64,000 bases of DNA, from the NCBI GenBank assembly GCA_008107755.1, contig VIRH01000089.1:1-64000 (forward strand), read 5' to 3'. A program made the translations under genes and the position numbers. The notes under the pieces were generated by a model. It did not search any database, was not told where the DNA came from, and was given only the letters and a program-made list of their open reading frames with translations. This document shows, piece after piece, positions 18,209 to 26,467 of the stretch (position 1 is its first letter; each line of letters begins with the position of its first letter). Source of the DNA: Rhodobacterales bacterium. GTDB taxonomy: Bacteria > Pseudomonadota > Alphaproteobacteria > Rhizobiales > Stappiaceae.

Positions 18209-18727
18209 CTAGCGCGACTTGGCAGAGTTTGCCGTCAACTTGTTGATGTCACTGCGAACATGCCTGCGCCAGCGCGACAGGGTGCGCAGGGAAAGACGGG
18301 TGATGCTTTCTCTCACCCAATCGGGTACCGGCACCCGTCCCTCCTCGTACAGACTAATGAAGAGATGGTCAGCGGCAGCCGTTCCCATACCCGATGTCTT
18401 GCGGAAGCGATCCGCGACCTTCAAGAGGATCAGCCTGGCATCGCGGGCCGTGCGCTCGTCGGCGCCAAGATCCGTATCGGTCTCCGTGACCAGGTCACTG
18501 CGCTCGACCCTGACGAAGCTCGCCACATAGGCAAGGCGCTGCGGTAGCGGCAGAAGGTCGATGTGGAATTCCAGACCGCCGCCGCCTTCCCGCCCCTCGC
18601 GCTTGCGGGCAAAGTCTCTTGTCAGCCAGCCATCCCGGTCAGCGCGTTTCAACACACCCATCTTGGTGGCGGGAAAGCCGTCGAGGCGAAGGTCTGCGAT
18701 TTCCTGAGCGCTCAACCAGAGTTTCAC
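18209..18727 (-). CDS. MuA transposase, N-terminal DNA-binding fragment ending at an in-frame TAG
   Basis: 172 residues from GTG 18727, whose GTGA overlaps the preceding stop. The first about 70 residues (LSAQEIADLRLDGFPATKMG onward, ending in RDGWLTRD) match the Mu transposase/repressor-type winged-helix domain, and LPLPQRLAYVAS is also typical. Residues 110-165 are the start of the end-binding domain (LKVADRFRKTSGMG). The stop at 18211-18209 is a single TAG; the same frame then runs on to the catalytic domain. Undisturbed, the whole protein would be about 723 residues, close to MuA (663). Confidence 0.75.
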   Translation of the reverse strand: MKLWLSAQEIADLRLDGFPATKMGVLKRADRDGWLTRDFARKREGREGGGGLEFHIDLLPLPQRLAYVASFVRVERSDLVTETDTDLGADERTARDARLILLKVADRFRKTSGMGTAAADHLFISLYEEGRVPVPDWVRESITRLSLRTLSRWRRHVRSDINKLTANSAKSR

Positions 18728-19182
18728 TTGGCCCTCCGGATTTCTGCCTGAAGGGTTTTCTTACGAGTTTCGATCATGCGCGCGTGATCCTCGATCAAGG
18801 CAAGCTCGATGACGTTCTCGTAGCGCTTGGGGATCACCGCCATGCCGAAGTCCTCGGCCAGGAACCCAAGCAGCTCGGTCTTGCCGGTCACATGGATGAG
18901 CGCAATGAACCGCTCCAGCGTGATGTTGTTCTGGGTCTTGGCTTCCGACGCATAGGCTTCCAGGATCTGCTTGCTGACCTTGTATCCAAGTCGCTCGCTC
19001 ACCTGGGCTGCCACCGTCTGGCGGTCCTTGCCGCAATCCTTCAGGGCCCTGGCGATCGCCCGGCTGATCCGTGAGGCAAGCCGGGTTCCCGGGAAGGCTC
19101 CCGGCTCGAAGCCGACCGAGACCCGCGGCGGCTTCCAATCCCTGAAGAGATCGAGGGTGAAATCATCTCGGGATTTACGCAT
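18724..19182 (-). CDS. Phage early protein (152 aa), unknown function
   Basis: Start at ATG 19182 (MRKSRDDFTLDLFRDWKPP), overlapping the ParB-like gene by eight bases. The frame is open upstream but antisense-like there. The middle (SRAIARALKDCGKDRQTVAA, then QVSERLGYKVSKQ) looks like a helix-turn-helix, and the C-terminus is helical (MIETRKKTLQAEIRRAK). Similar proteins sit between ParB-like and MuA genes in related Mu-like phages. A regulatory or DNA-binding role is inferred. Confidence 0.65.
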   Translation of the reverse strand: MRKSRDDFTLDLFRDWKPPRVSVGFEPGAFPGTRLASRISRAIARALKDCGKDRQTVAAQVSERLGYKVSKQILEAYASEAKTQNNITLERFIALIHVTGKTELLGFLAEDFGMAVIPKRYENVIELALIEDHARMIETRKKTLQAEIRRAK

Positions 19183-20026
19183 CGAGCCAGCCTTCCTGTC
19201 TTGCCAGCTCCATGATCTCTTCCTTGTGCAGGCGGAAGACGCCGAGACGACTGGCTTTGGGAAGGTTCGGCAGATAATCGCAGACCGTCCGGAAGCGCTT
19301 ATCGGCATCGCTCTCGCGGCGCTCGCCCCTGGCGAGCAGTCTGGCATCGGCAATGGTGGCGGCTTGCGGCGGGTCGGCGAAGAGGAGATCGAGGACTTTC
19401 TTTTGCTCGTCCGCGTCCAGTTCGGAGAGGGCTTTCAGGTCGCTTTGCTTTTGGGCGTGGACCGTGCCCCGAAGACGTTCGCGGGTTTCCGGGGAAAGGC
19501 CGGTGAAGATCTGGACGGCAAGAGCCACCGAACTCCGCGAGAAGCCGGTGGTTTCAGCAGCACTTTGGCAAAATCCAAAAATTGGATCTTGCCTCTTTTC
19601 ACCACCCGTGTGCTGGTTGCCGCGCTTACCGCCGTGCTTAGCTTCCGGATGCAGTGCCTCGTAGATGCGCTTCAAATCGAACAGCGCCTCGCAGCGCTCC
19701 AGCGCGTTCAGATCCTTGCGGCCCAAGTTCTCCAGGATCTCGTGGAGGCGCAGGTCTTCGGCCGGCTGTTCGCTAGTCGGTTCCAGAATGCGGGCGTCGA
19801 TCTCTTTCCACTTGGCGATCGAAGCCGCGCGCAGTCGGTGAGCGCCGGCGACCAACAAGAACCTCTTGCCATCCGCGACGACGTCGATCGGCGTAATCTG
19901 TCCCCTCTCCTGGAACATGCCGGCCAGGCAGTCTGCCCAATCCTCATCCACACCCCGCAAACGGCCGTCGGGACTATCGATCAGGGAAAGTTTGATGGAC
20001 TGATAAACGCTCAATTCGAACCTCAA
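19175..20026 (-). CDS. ParB/Srx-like N-terminal domain protein of the Mu-like prophage
   Basis: Up to 283 residues. The N-terminal third has the ParB nuclease-like pattern (FQERGQITPIDVVADGKRF, LVAGAHRLRAASIAKW, EILENLGRKDLNALERCEAL). A helix-turn-helix follows around TTGFSRSSVALAVQIF. The first in-frame TTG (20026) forms TTGA with the stop of a 42-codon ORF; a second TTG at 20014 has GAGG six bases upstream and may be the true start. ParB-like proteins occur in the early regions of many alphaproteobacterial Mu-like phages. Their role there is not established; DNA binding is likely. Confidence 0.75.
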   Translation of the reverse strand: MRFELSVYQSIKLSLIDSPDGRLRGVDEDWADCLAGMFQERGQITPIDVVADGKRFLLVAGAHRLRAASIAKWKEIDARILEPTSEQPAEDLRLHEILENLGRKDLNALERCEALFDLKRIYEALHPEAKHGGKRGNQHTGGEKRQDPIFGFCQSAAETTGFSRSSVALAVQIFTGLSPETRERLRGTVHAQKQSDLKALSELDADEQKKVLDLLFADPPQAATIADARLLARGERRESDADKRFRTVCDYLPNLPKASRLGVFRLHKEEIMELARQEGWLDA

Positions 20027-20151
20027 TCAAATGTCGGAAAAGAACCGGGCAGCTCGGTCTCAAACTCGCTGCAGCCGCCCGGCAAGGTGGTGACGTGGCT
20101 GGTCAAACGGCAGCGCCGCATCTCACCACTGATGCAGGTGACGCGTTCCAT
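20023..20151 (-). CDS. Possible 42-residue phage early peptide
   Basis: ATG 20151 to TGA 20023 (MERVTCISGEMRRCRLTSHV onward), with three cysteines. Its stop overlaps the TTG start of the ParB-like gene, and it begins six bases after the preceding gene ends. The fit and the overlaps suggest a real coupled ORF, but nothing in the sequence identifies it. Confidence 0.35.
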   Translation of the reverse strand: MERVTCISGEMRRCRLTSHVTTLPGGCSEFETELPGSFPTFD

Positions 20152-20156
20152 CTGCC

Positions 20157-20495
20157 CTAGGTCCGCCTGAACAGGAAGGCAGAGGAAACTCGGGAGCTCG
20201 TTGGTTTGCAGAGCCCACGGCTTGCGTGGCCGCGTCGGGGGCCGGTGCCGTCCGGGTGGAAGAAGGCGACCGGGGGCGTATTGCGCCGGCTGCGGGGCAG
20301 CAGGAGGCAGTAACAGGTCAAGAGAACCGTCAGAAGAAGGGCGACGGCACCAGCCACACCGACAAGGTATGGGAGCAGGCTAATGGCGCCCTCGCCAACG
20401 GAGCGGTGACTGTCGGCGACCATTTTGAACGGCCACAGATTGGCGATCATCTGACCTGTCTTGTCATGTGCCGGGTGTTGACCGAAGGCCGACAT
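20157..20495 (-). CDS. Small phage protein with one membrane helix (112 aa)
   Basis: ATG 20495 overlaps the Ner-like stop (TGATG). The product has a hydrophobic helix at about residues 39-68 (LPYLVGVAGAVALLLTVLLT), then a basic Pro/Arg-rich tail. No family is recognised. A membrane role in lysogeny or exclusion is conceivable but unsupported. Confidence 0.5.
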   Translation of the reverse strand: MSAFGQHPAHDKTGQMIANLWPFKMVADSHRSVGEGAISLLPYLVGVAGAVALLLTVLLTCYCLLLPRSRRNTPPVAFFHPDGTGPRRGHASRGLCKPTSSRVSSAFLFRRT

Positions 20496-20794
20496 CAGGC
20501 TGCTTTCTTATCCGGAAGCGCCTGGCATTTCTGACTTTCAGGTCGCGGCCATTTTGCGGTATCCAAGATACTAGAGGACTTCTTCGGATAACGTTCGGGC
20601 CAAAGATCTTCCGGCTTGCAATTGATGAAGCCTGCAAGAGCGGACTGCCCCCTATAATGGGTGGTACTTTTTACTTTGCGCAAAATGGAGGAATGGAACC
20701 CGCATTGGATAGAAAGTTCAGTCAAGGTCATGCCGCGGCGATGGACTTCGGCTTTGATTGCCTCCCAGTCCATGGTCGGTTGCTTTTTGGACAT
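20495..20794 (-). CDS. ner: Ner-like transcriptional regulator (Mu Ner/Nlp family)
   Basis: 99 residues from ATG 20794 (MSKKQPTMDWEAIKAEVHRR), with GGAG eight bases upstream; an in-frame TTG lies just before. The pattern DWxxxxIxAxVHRRGMTL, then LTELSIQCGF, LAGFINCKPEDLWPERY is the Ner/Nlp helix-turn-helix family. In Mu, Ner is the first early gene and damps both early and repressor promoters. Here it is divergent from the repressor gene at 21001 and heads the leftward early operon, exactly as in Mu. Confidence 0.85.
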   Translation of the reverse strand: MSKKQPTMDWEAIKAEVHRRGMTLTELSIQCGFHSSILRKVKSTTHYRGQSALAGFINCKPEDLWPERYPKKSSSILDTAKWPRPESQKCQALPDKKAA

Positions 20795-21000
20795 CAAATT
20801 GTCTCCGCCTCAAAAACGGTCGTTGCAGCGTTGGCTTCTTTTGGGCACTTATTCACAATCGCGAAGCACGTTGATGGTTCGCACAACCAAACTTGCGCGA
20901 TATTTCGCTCATTGCAAGCGATTTTTCGTGCACACCATTTCACCCACGACGAAAAAAAGAACAAATCGTTGGCAGATATGGATAAACAAGGTTTTCCAAA
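20795..21000. promoter_or_regulatory. Divergent operator/promoter region between ner and repressor
   Basis: About 206 bases between divergent ner-like and repressor genes, A+T-rich toward the repressor side. In Mu this segment holds the early promoter, the repressor promoter and the operators for both proteins. I could not pick out specific operator repeats by eye. Confidence 0.45.
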
Positions 21001-21501
21001 GTGACGGTTGACGAGCAAAAAAATACAGAATGGGGTCTTCCTAGTCGCCTAACCTTTATAAAAGGCGACGAATCTACGCGAAGTTTCGCGAACCGGATCG
21101 GGGTGAAAGACAGCAGCTTACGAAGCGTGCTCAAGGGTACGCGGCCTTCGATCGACTTCGTGATTGCCGTCGCAGAAGGCGCAAATGTCTCACTAGAATG
21201 GTTAGCTACTGGCGCTGGACGGCCGTATGGGAATAAGCCTGAAGAAAAGGCCCCTAAGCACATCAATCGCGAATTGTTTGACATGATCGCGGAATGTGTA
21301 GAGCGGGTACACAGCGAACTAAAAGTGCAGCTCTCTGCTGGCGGCGTATCTGCGACAGTAATAGATTATCATGATATGGTCTTTGAAATGGCTTCCATGG
21401 ATGCACCTATTGAAGAATACGCCTCCTTGATGCCTTGGGTCGAATACATGGTTCGAAAAGAAGCAGAATATCATTTGCTGTGCCAGCAGAGCAAAGATTA
21501 A
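21001..21501 (+). CDS. Phage repressor, CI/C-type HTH protein of the Mu-like prophage
   Basis: 166 residues from GTG 21001, with AAGG nine bases upstream. The N-terminal helix-turn-helix (RSFANRIGVKDSSLRSVLKG) is followed by DFVIAVAEGANVSLEWLATG and AGRPYG, a pattern common at the end of CI-like repressor HTH domains. The C-terminal half is helical and acidic, with no S24 peptidase residues. It is divergent from ner, the place of the c repressor in Mu-like phages. The element's left end should therefore lie to its right; I could not define the terminal sites. Confidence 0.75.
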   Translation: MTVDEQKNTEWGLPSRLTFIKGDESTRSFANRIGVKDSSLRSVLKGTRPSIDFVIAVAEGANVSLEWLATGAGRPYGNKPEEKAPKHINRELFDMIAECVERVHSELKVQLSAGGVSATVIDYHDMVFEMASMDAPIEEYASLMPWVEYMVRKEAEYHLLCQQSKD

Positions 21502-21694
21502 AGGCTCGCCTGAGCATGATCGATTTGAAGTTTCTGACCGGGCTTTAGAATCCCGATGACATGCCCAGCCCGTAAGCGCGATAGCGGGCGGGGCAACTCC
21601 CGCTTCCGGCGCCAAAAAACTCCGGTCGCGGTTGGATGAAAGTTCAGTGGCAGGTCACGATCGTTGCAGCCGTTTCAGTTCGAAACCGAATGCC

Positions 21695-21940
21695 TTATTT
21701 TCTCCTGAACAAGGCAATCAGACCGGCGACCGCAATCGCCAGGGAGGCAAGGGCAAAGGCAGTCAGAATACCGACCATGATCACGAACTTGATCGGCTGT
21801 TCTTCCCAGGTGGTCTGTGCCTGCAGCGTGTGTATCTTACCCGTATATATCAACCAGACAACGATGCAGCTGAAAATGATCCCGAAGAACAAACCGGCAA
21901 AAGTCAGGCAGCCAGATTTGTTCGAGTTTCCTTGAACCAT
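21695..21940 (-). CDS. Small membrane protein with two helices (81 aa)
   Basis: MVQGNSNKSGC is followed by a first hydrophobic helix (about 11-32, LTFAGLFFGIIFSCIVVWLI), a short loop, and a second (about 53-77, IMVGILTAFALASLAIAVAG), ending RRK. Two clean helices make chance translation unlikely. There is no clear Shine-Dalgarno and no recognised family. It lies just outside the phage repressor, perhaps cargo at the phage end or an island gene. Confidence 0.5.
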   Translation of the reverse strand: MVQGNSNKSGCLTFAGLFFGIIFSCIVVWLIYTGKIHTLQAQTTWEEQPIKFVIMVGILTAFALASLAIAVAGLIALFRRK

Positions 21941-22450
21941 ATGCGCAGGCTATCACAGTATCCCCTCGCTCAAACGATGAAGAGGACCTTGTTCCCGATG
22001 CATCGATGCGGATCGCTGTCTCCCGAGTCCCGCGAGCTGTATCATGCAGCGGGGACCGGATGTTTGCTGCGCCTGAAACGAACCTTCGGTCCGGGCCGAG
22101 AGTGTTTTCGGGGCCGCGACAGTGATGATGGCGTGGGCCTCGGGAATTTTCTCTGGTCGGATTACACTTGAACTGCATGCTTCTTTCACTGCGTCACAGA
22201 ACGGTCAATCTTGTCCAGTCCGTGCTCCTTGTCGGTGACTGAGCGGATCAGACCTGCTGTTCAGTTAAAAGCAATCAATGGCTGATTTTCGACTCCGCCT
22301 TCGTGGTTCGACTACTCCTCCTGCAGACCTCAACGCACTCGCCCGAAGCTGAAGAGGGTGCGCTAGACAGCGTAGGATCGTGGCGATTGCCGCACGCCAC
22401 AATTAAAAGTACTATTACGAGTTTTATACTCGAAAAAATGGAAATCTAGT
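21941..22450. other. Intergenic region between prophage end and peptide-modification locus
   Basis: About 510 bases without a convincing gene. The right-hand boundary of the Mu-like element should fall between about 21.5 and 22.4 kb, but no terminal repeat or target duplication could be fixed. A short palindrome (CGAGT, 5-base loop, ACTCG) lies at 22418-22432, just upstream of the next gene, and may be an operator. Confidence 0.4.
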
Positions 22451-22876
22451 ATGAATTTCACTCCCGACTCTCTTGCTTTAACCGGACTGCGCCATCTCGC
22501 GCTTTGGATCCCAGATTCAGTGTTCGAAAAAACCGCCAGCTTTTATAGAAATGGAATGGGTATGGATGTTGTCTGGCACCCGAATTCGGAGAGCATTTAT
22601 CTTAGCTCTGGATCGGATAATTTGGCACTTTACCGGGTGCGACCGGATTCAAACCGCCAAGTATCTCAAACTTCGTCTCCTTTGAATCACTTCGGATTTA
22701 CAGTGGCTTCGATTGACGAGGTGCGCAATTGGCATTCCTACTGTTCAGCAAACGCAGAGACCCTGGGCATCATCGACCTCACCGGATTGGAAAAGCACGG
22801 TGACGGCGCAGAAAGCTTTTATTTCAAAGATCCGGCAGGCAACCCGGTGCAACTGCTTTTTATTCCCGGTATTTGA
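22451..22876 (+). CDS. VOC-family (glyoxalase/bleomycin-resistance fold) protein
   Basis: 141 residues with one beta-alpha-beta-beta-beta module pair: LTGLRHLALWIPD, FYRNGMGMDVVWHPNSES, LNHFGFTVASIDEV and the closing FYFKDPAGNPVQLLFIPG. VOC enzymes usually bind a metal through two His and a Glu in the last strand. Here the final position is Gln (NPVQLLF) where E is usual, so metal binding may differ. It is the first plus-strand gene of the locus that runs to the aldo/keto reductase, 112 bases before the next gene. Substrate unknown. Confidence 0.7.
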   Translation: MNFTPDSLALTGLRHLALWIPDSVFEKTASFYRNGMGMDVVWHPNSESIYLSSGSDNLALYRVRPDSNRQVSQTSSPLNHFGFTVASIDEVRNWHSYCSANAETLGIIDLTGLEKHGDGAESFYFKDPAGNPVQLLFIPGI

Positions 22877-22988
22877 AGCGCTCAGAAAGAAGCAACTATT
22901 AGTTGACTTACGTAAGGATATGTTGAACCATAAGTAGTCTGTTGCGATATTTTGTAGCGGGCGGCGTTTGTATGAGAGGAGATGGATC

Positions 22989-23207
22989 ATGGCAAAAATT
23001 GAGAACGACCGCGAGGCACTCGGTCATGCGATACGCGCTTTCAACGAACAACGCTCAGGCGTTGTTCTTACGGGCGAAATCATTGAAGGCAAAGTCGTTT
23101 TGGACGAAGCTGCGTTGCGGGCAATCAAAGAGAAATTTGCGGATGCCAAGGTCTCTTTTGTGGCCGTGAATGCACCGTTCGATCCCGACGTGCATGCCGC
23201 TGATTAA
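22989..23207 (+). CDS. 72-residue small protein, candidate modification substrate
   Basis: ATG 22989 has AGAGGAGATG upstream, a good ribosome-binding site. The product begins MAKIENDREALGHAIRAFNE, is mixed helix and strand in the middle (VLTGEIIEGKVVLDEAALRA) and ends NAPFDPDVHAAD. No family is recognised. Its size, strong translation signal and position directly before the di-iron, nucleotidyltransferase and kinase genes make it a candidate precursor peptide or carrier protein. It has no cysteine. This role is inferred from context only. Confidence 0.55.
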   Translation: MAKIENDREALGHAIRAFNEQRSGVVLTGEIIEGKVVLDEAALRAIKEKFADAKVSFVAVNAPFDPDVHAAD

Positions 23208-23251
23208 CCAGCGCGCGAACTTGAGTCTTACGCTGTACTAACGGGTGAAAT

Positions 23252-24121
23252 GTGTTAGCCAGTTCAAGAGAAGCCCTGTTTTGCGCGGACGCCAATGGTC
23301 GCGTAATCGCGGCGGCGCGGCTTTCCGTTTCCGAAAGCAGCGATACCAAAGATTGTCCGACATATATGTCCGCGCTGGAATACGCGCTAGCCGCGGCGCC
23401 CCCACCCTATGACACGCGAGAGTACGACGATCTGTTCCGAATTTCGTCCGAAGACGCCACCTGGATGGCCGTCTCGCTGATTACCAACGCGGAACGCGAA
23501 GGCGATGGGGCAAAAAGGCTTTGGTCACTGGCGGCATGCAGCCGCCACGACACAGAACAGCATCTGTTAAAAACCCATGCCGTGGACGAGTCGCGACATG
23601 CGCTGTACTATCTGCGCCTTCTGGACATAGCATTTCCCGGCATCACCGACCCGGCGTTCCGCGTTAAGCTGCAAGCCCTTTCGCCACGCTTTGGCATGGA
23701 GCAGGACCTGTTCCCGGTTGAGGGGTCACCCTACGCCAAGGTGCCGACAATCGACGACTTCATTCAAATGAACATCGCTGAAATACGCACGACCATACAC
23801 CACCTGATGCAGCGAAAAGCCTTGCGCAAACATTGCGACGACGTGGCCTTTGGCAGAATAGAACCGCTACTGGATGCGTTGTTGCGGGACGAATTGCGGC
23901 ATGTCGGGTATACTGCCGATCTTATCGAGAACTTCGCTCGCCAGATGGTCACCGGCGAATTGCAGAAGTTGATGACTCGGCGCATCAGCGATTTCAACCA
24001 GATCACCCACGACGAGCTGGGTAACGCGGTTTTCGATTGTCATGTCGAATGCTGCGCAAAACGCCCTTGGTGCCGGCAAAAGGCGCAGCCAGTCTTGCCG
24101 GTATCAAGAGATGTTCGCTGA
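23252..24121 (+). CDS. Ferritin-like di-iron protein, possible oxygenase
   Basis: 289 residues from GTG 23252. Two ExxH signatures typical of ferritin-like di-iron enzymes are visible: Glu113/His116 (VDESRHALYY) and Glu214/His217 (RDELRHVGYT). Candidate third and fourth carboxylates are Glu81/Glu83 and Glu177. The spacing suggests a four-helix bundle of the AurF-like oxygenase type, or a non-redox relative. The C-terminus is Cys- and Arg-rich (CHVECCAKRPWCRQ). It follows the 72-residue gene by 44 bases and overlaps the nucleotidyltransferase frame, so it is part of one operon. Oxidation of a peptide side chain is a hypothesis. Confidence 0.6.
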   Translation: MLASSREALFCADANGRVIAAARLSVSESSDTKDCPTYMSALEYALAAAPPPYDTREYDDLFRISSEDATWMAVSLITNAEREGDGAKRLWSLAACSRHDTEQHLLKTHAVDESRHALYYLRLLDIAFPGITDPAFRVKLQALSPRFGMEQDLFPVEGSPYAKVPTIDDFIQMNIAEIRTTIHHLMQRKALRKHCDDVAFGRIEPLLDALLRDELRHVGYTADLIENFARQMVTGELQKLMTRRISDFNQITHDELGNAVFDCHVECCAKRPWCRQKAQPVLPVSRDVR

Positions 24122-25229
24122 CGCCGTACAATGTGTAGCGCCGCCGCGGGGCCTGATGCGCTCGTTGGATCTCGATGCTTTTCTCGCCCTGCGCGGGCTG
24201 ACCGTTGACGATCTGATCGGAAAGATCGAAGACACCTTCGGCGCTCGCACCGGGGACACGATACTTGCGGTCGGTTCGCTTGCCGAGGGCATCGGCAACA
24301 AGGCCTCGGACATTGATATTTTTCTGATCCGCGATTTCGAAGGTCGCCCGCCCACGGACCGCTTTCGGGCCGTTACGGTCGGCGAATGCCTGGTGGATGT
24401 GCTGATCCACGATGTGCCGGAGATCGCACATATCTTGGACTGTTTGAATACATGGGCCGCACGGCCCTGGTCGGTCGAATTCGACGCCGGCTTTGTGCTG
24501 GAAGACCGAATCATGTTGCATCGCTTGGGCACGGCGCGTTGCCTGGCCGACCGAGCTACACCGGACAGCCGGCCGCGCCGGCCAGATAAAGGCGACGTCA
24601 TGCGCCTGAAACTGCATTTCGCGCGCCACCGCAGCCGCACGCTGCAGACTGATCTGGTCGGATTGCGGGCGTGCGCCGACTGGCGATCGATGATCTATGC
24701 AGCCGAGGAATTATTGTGGCATGCCGCTGATGCCTTGAATGCAGTCTACGGACTAACCAATCCCTACCCGAAATGGCGCAACCGGCTGTTGGAGATGACG
24801 GGACCGCACTGGTCCGGGCCCTTGGCGGCGTCCGGCATATCGCAGGAAGCGGCCGAATTTGTCTGGCGTTTGGGTCACCGCCCGAAAGAGGCGACCGAAG
24901 ACCGGGCTGAGGCCTATGCCCTGCGTATCGTGGGCTTTTCCCGTGCGGTTTTTTTGTGGGCAGAATCGCAGCTGCTTTGCCGTTCAAGGGACCGGGAAAC
25001 GCGGCCCAATCCCATAGACATGCCGATTTTGGATCTTGACGTGGACTTCGCCGTCCATGGGGACGTGGTTTTTTTGGGTCGGATCAATAAGGCCACCCAG
25101 CCGGTAGCTGTTCCCTTTGCCATGTTTCAGGCAATGACCGACATCGGACTGTTGCAAGATCGGTCGCGCCGTTCGCCGAAGGTCGATTCAGCGCTTTCCG
25201 GCCTTTTGGCCGACCTTTTGTACGTTTAA
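24042..25229 (+). CDS. Nucleotidyltransferase-fold protein
   Basis: 395 residues if ATG 24042 is used, or 372 from ATG 24111, which overlaps the previous gene by only 11 bases; neither has a clear ribosome-binding site. The pol-beta-type nucleotidyltransferase motif is VGSLAEGIGNKASDIDIFLI, with Asp90 and Asp92 as metal ligands, then a further acidic strand (GECLVDVLIHD). The C-terminal part is helical and unfamiliar. Such proteins transfer NMP to a protein, small molecule or RNA. It is followed after 20 bases by the HprK-like kinase gene, so an adenylylated peptide or intermediate is plausible. Confidence 0.6.
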   Translation: MSNAAQNALGAGKRRSQSCRYQEMFADAVQCVAPPRGLMRSLDLDAFLALRGLTVDDLIGKIEDTFGARTGDTILAVGSLAEGIGNKASDIDIFLIRDFEGRPPTDRFRAVTVGECLVDVLIHDVPEIAHILDCLNTWAARPWSVEFDAGFVLEDRIMLHRLGTARCLADRATPDSRPRRPDKGDVMRLKLHFARHRSRTLQTDLVGLRACADWRSMIYAAEELLWHAADALNAVYGLTNPYPKWRNRLLEMTGPHWSGPLAASGISQEAAEFVWRLGHRPKEATEDRAEAYALRIVGFSRAVFLWAESQLLCRSRDRETRPNPIDMPILDLDVDFAVHGDVVFLGRINKATQPVAVPFAMFQAMTDIGLLQDRSRRSPKVDSALSGLLADLLYV

Positions 25230-25249
25230 CGGGGAGTCATCAGCGTTTA

Positions 25250-26467
25250 ATGGACAGCAGTTCCAGCCACCCGCCCTCAACCTTGAGGTCGATTTCCCCG
25301 CACTCGGCCCCCGAGTCCTCGCTTGAGCACGCTCTAGAAGAAGCTGAATCGGCCGCAATTCATTGGTTGCATTTGCGAGTTTTGGATAAGACCGTCTTTT
25401 TCGGTTGCGATACGCGCGAAGGGCCTGAAAATATCGAAGTCTTGTTCCGAGATTTCGGTCATGTCCAAGAGTGCCTGCCTGCCGCGCAGGGACCATGGCG
25501 AGTGATTGCGGCCCGTTGCCCTGCATTCAGTGTCATTCGATCCGAGTTGGAGCACATGGTGTCGGAACAAGATGGCGCCACTGCACGGGTCCGCCGGTGG
25601 GGCGGCGATTACGCACATCTGCAGACTGCCCTGCCAGGAGGAGGGACCGCGGTGGTGCACGAAAAGCCGTTCACCGGGATATCGGTTGCCTGTCCGGAAA
25701 GCCAGACGCTCTACTATCTCCGATCCGACGATCGGCCGGATGTCGTGCACACCGAACATATCGTAAAATACCCTCTGCGGATCGCGTTGAGAGCGGGACC
25801 GTATCTGCCGTTGCACGCCGCCGCCTGCGCCATCGACGATTGCGGGATCCTGATCGCCGGTGACAAGGGCAGCGGCAAGTCGACCCTGATCATGCAGCTG
25901 TTGCAAGCCGGCGCGGATTTCATTGCCAACGATCTGTGTTATTTGAATACGTCTCCTTCGAATCGTTTAACGGTAACTGCCTTCCCAAAGATCATTCGGC
26001 TGGCCGACGGCACAATCGCCGATATCCCCTTTCTGCGCGACTGGTTCAGCCGCCAGAACTCTTCATCGACCGACTACCGCCACGGCGCTGTATTCAATGC
26101 AGGCAAGCATGAATTCTATCTGCATGTCCTGCAGCACATGATTGGCCAAGACAGGTTTCGCCGGCACGCGCCCGTCGGCCTGGTAATCTTGCCGAATTTT
26201 CATCGTGACGCAGCTGAATGTCAGGTGATTGAAATGGATTATGGCGGCGGCCAGTCTGCGGAGTTGAACCAGGTGCTTGCTGATGACGGCTATCCCGACT
26301 GGCTTTGCATAGATGGACTCGTTTCTGTCGGCATTCAGGAACGGGAAAAGTTGGCGCGGATCCGTACGGCTGCGCCGCCAGTGGTCAAGATGCGTTTTGG
26401 CCCGACAGAAAGCGACCCCGCTCGCGTAGTCGCCGATTACCTCAAACGGTTCAGCCGCCCTTCATGA
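25250..26467 (+). CDS. HPr kinase-like P-loop protein (first of two)
   Basis: 405 residues. The core LHAAACAIDDCGILIAGDKG, with Walker A GDKGSGKST (about 204-212), then GADFIANDLCYL, is the HprK/PEP-carboxykinase-like fold. Proteins of this type occur in RiPP clusters, where one class phosphorylates a serine of a lasso peptide, and elsewhere as aspartate-type or sugar kinases. The N-terminal 180 residues are unfamiliar. The stop overlaps the ATG of the aldo/keto reductase (ATGA). A second, distantly related HprK-like protein is encoded on the other strand at 27392-28354. Confidence 0.68.
   Translation: MDSSSSHPPSTLRSISPHSAPESSLEHALEEAESAAIHWLHLRVLDKTVFFGCDTREGPENIEVLFRDFGHVQECLPAAQGPWRVIAARCPAFSVIRSELEHMVSEQDGATARVRRWGGDYAHLQTALPGGGTAVVHEKPFTGISVACPESQTLYYLRSDDRPDVVHTEHIVKYPLRIALRAGPYLPLHAAACAIDDCGILIAGDKGSGKSTLIMQLLQAGADFIANDLCYLNTSPSNRLTVTAFPKIIRLADGTIADIPFLRDWFSRQNSSSTDYRHGAVFNAGKHEFYLHVLQHMIGQDRFRRHAPVGLVILPNFHRDAAECQVIEMDYGGGQSAELNQVLADDGYPDWLCIDGLVSVGIQEREKLARIRTAAPPVVKMRFGPTESDPARVVADYLKRFSRPS

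Noticed and set aside
23252..26467. A lasso-peptide cluster (because of the HprK-like kinase)
   Set aside because: No asparagine-synthetase-like cyclase or transglutaminase-like protease is present in the locus.
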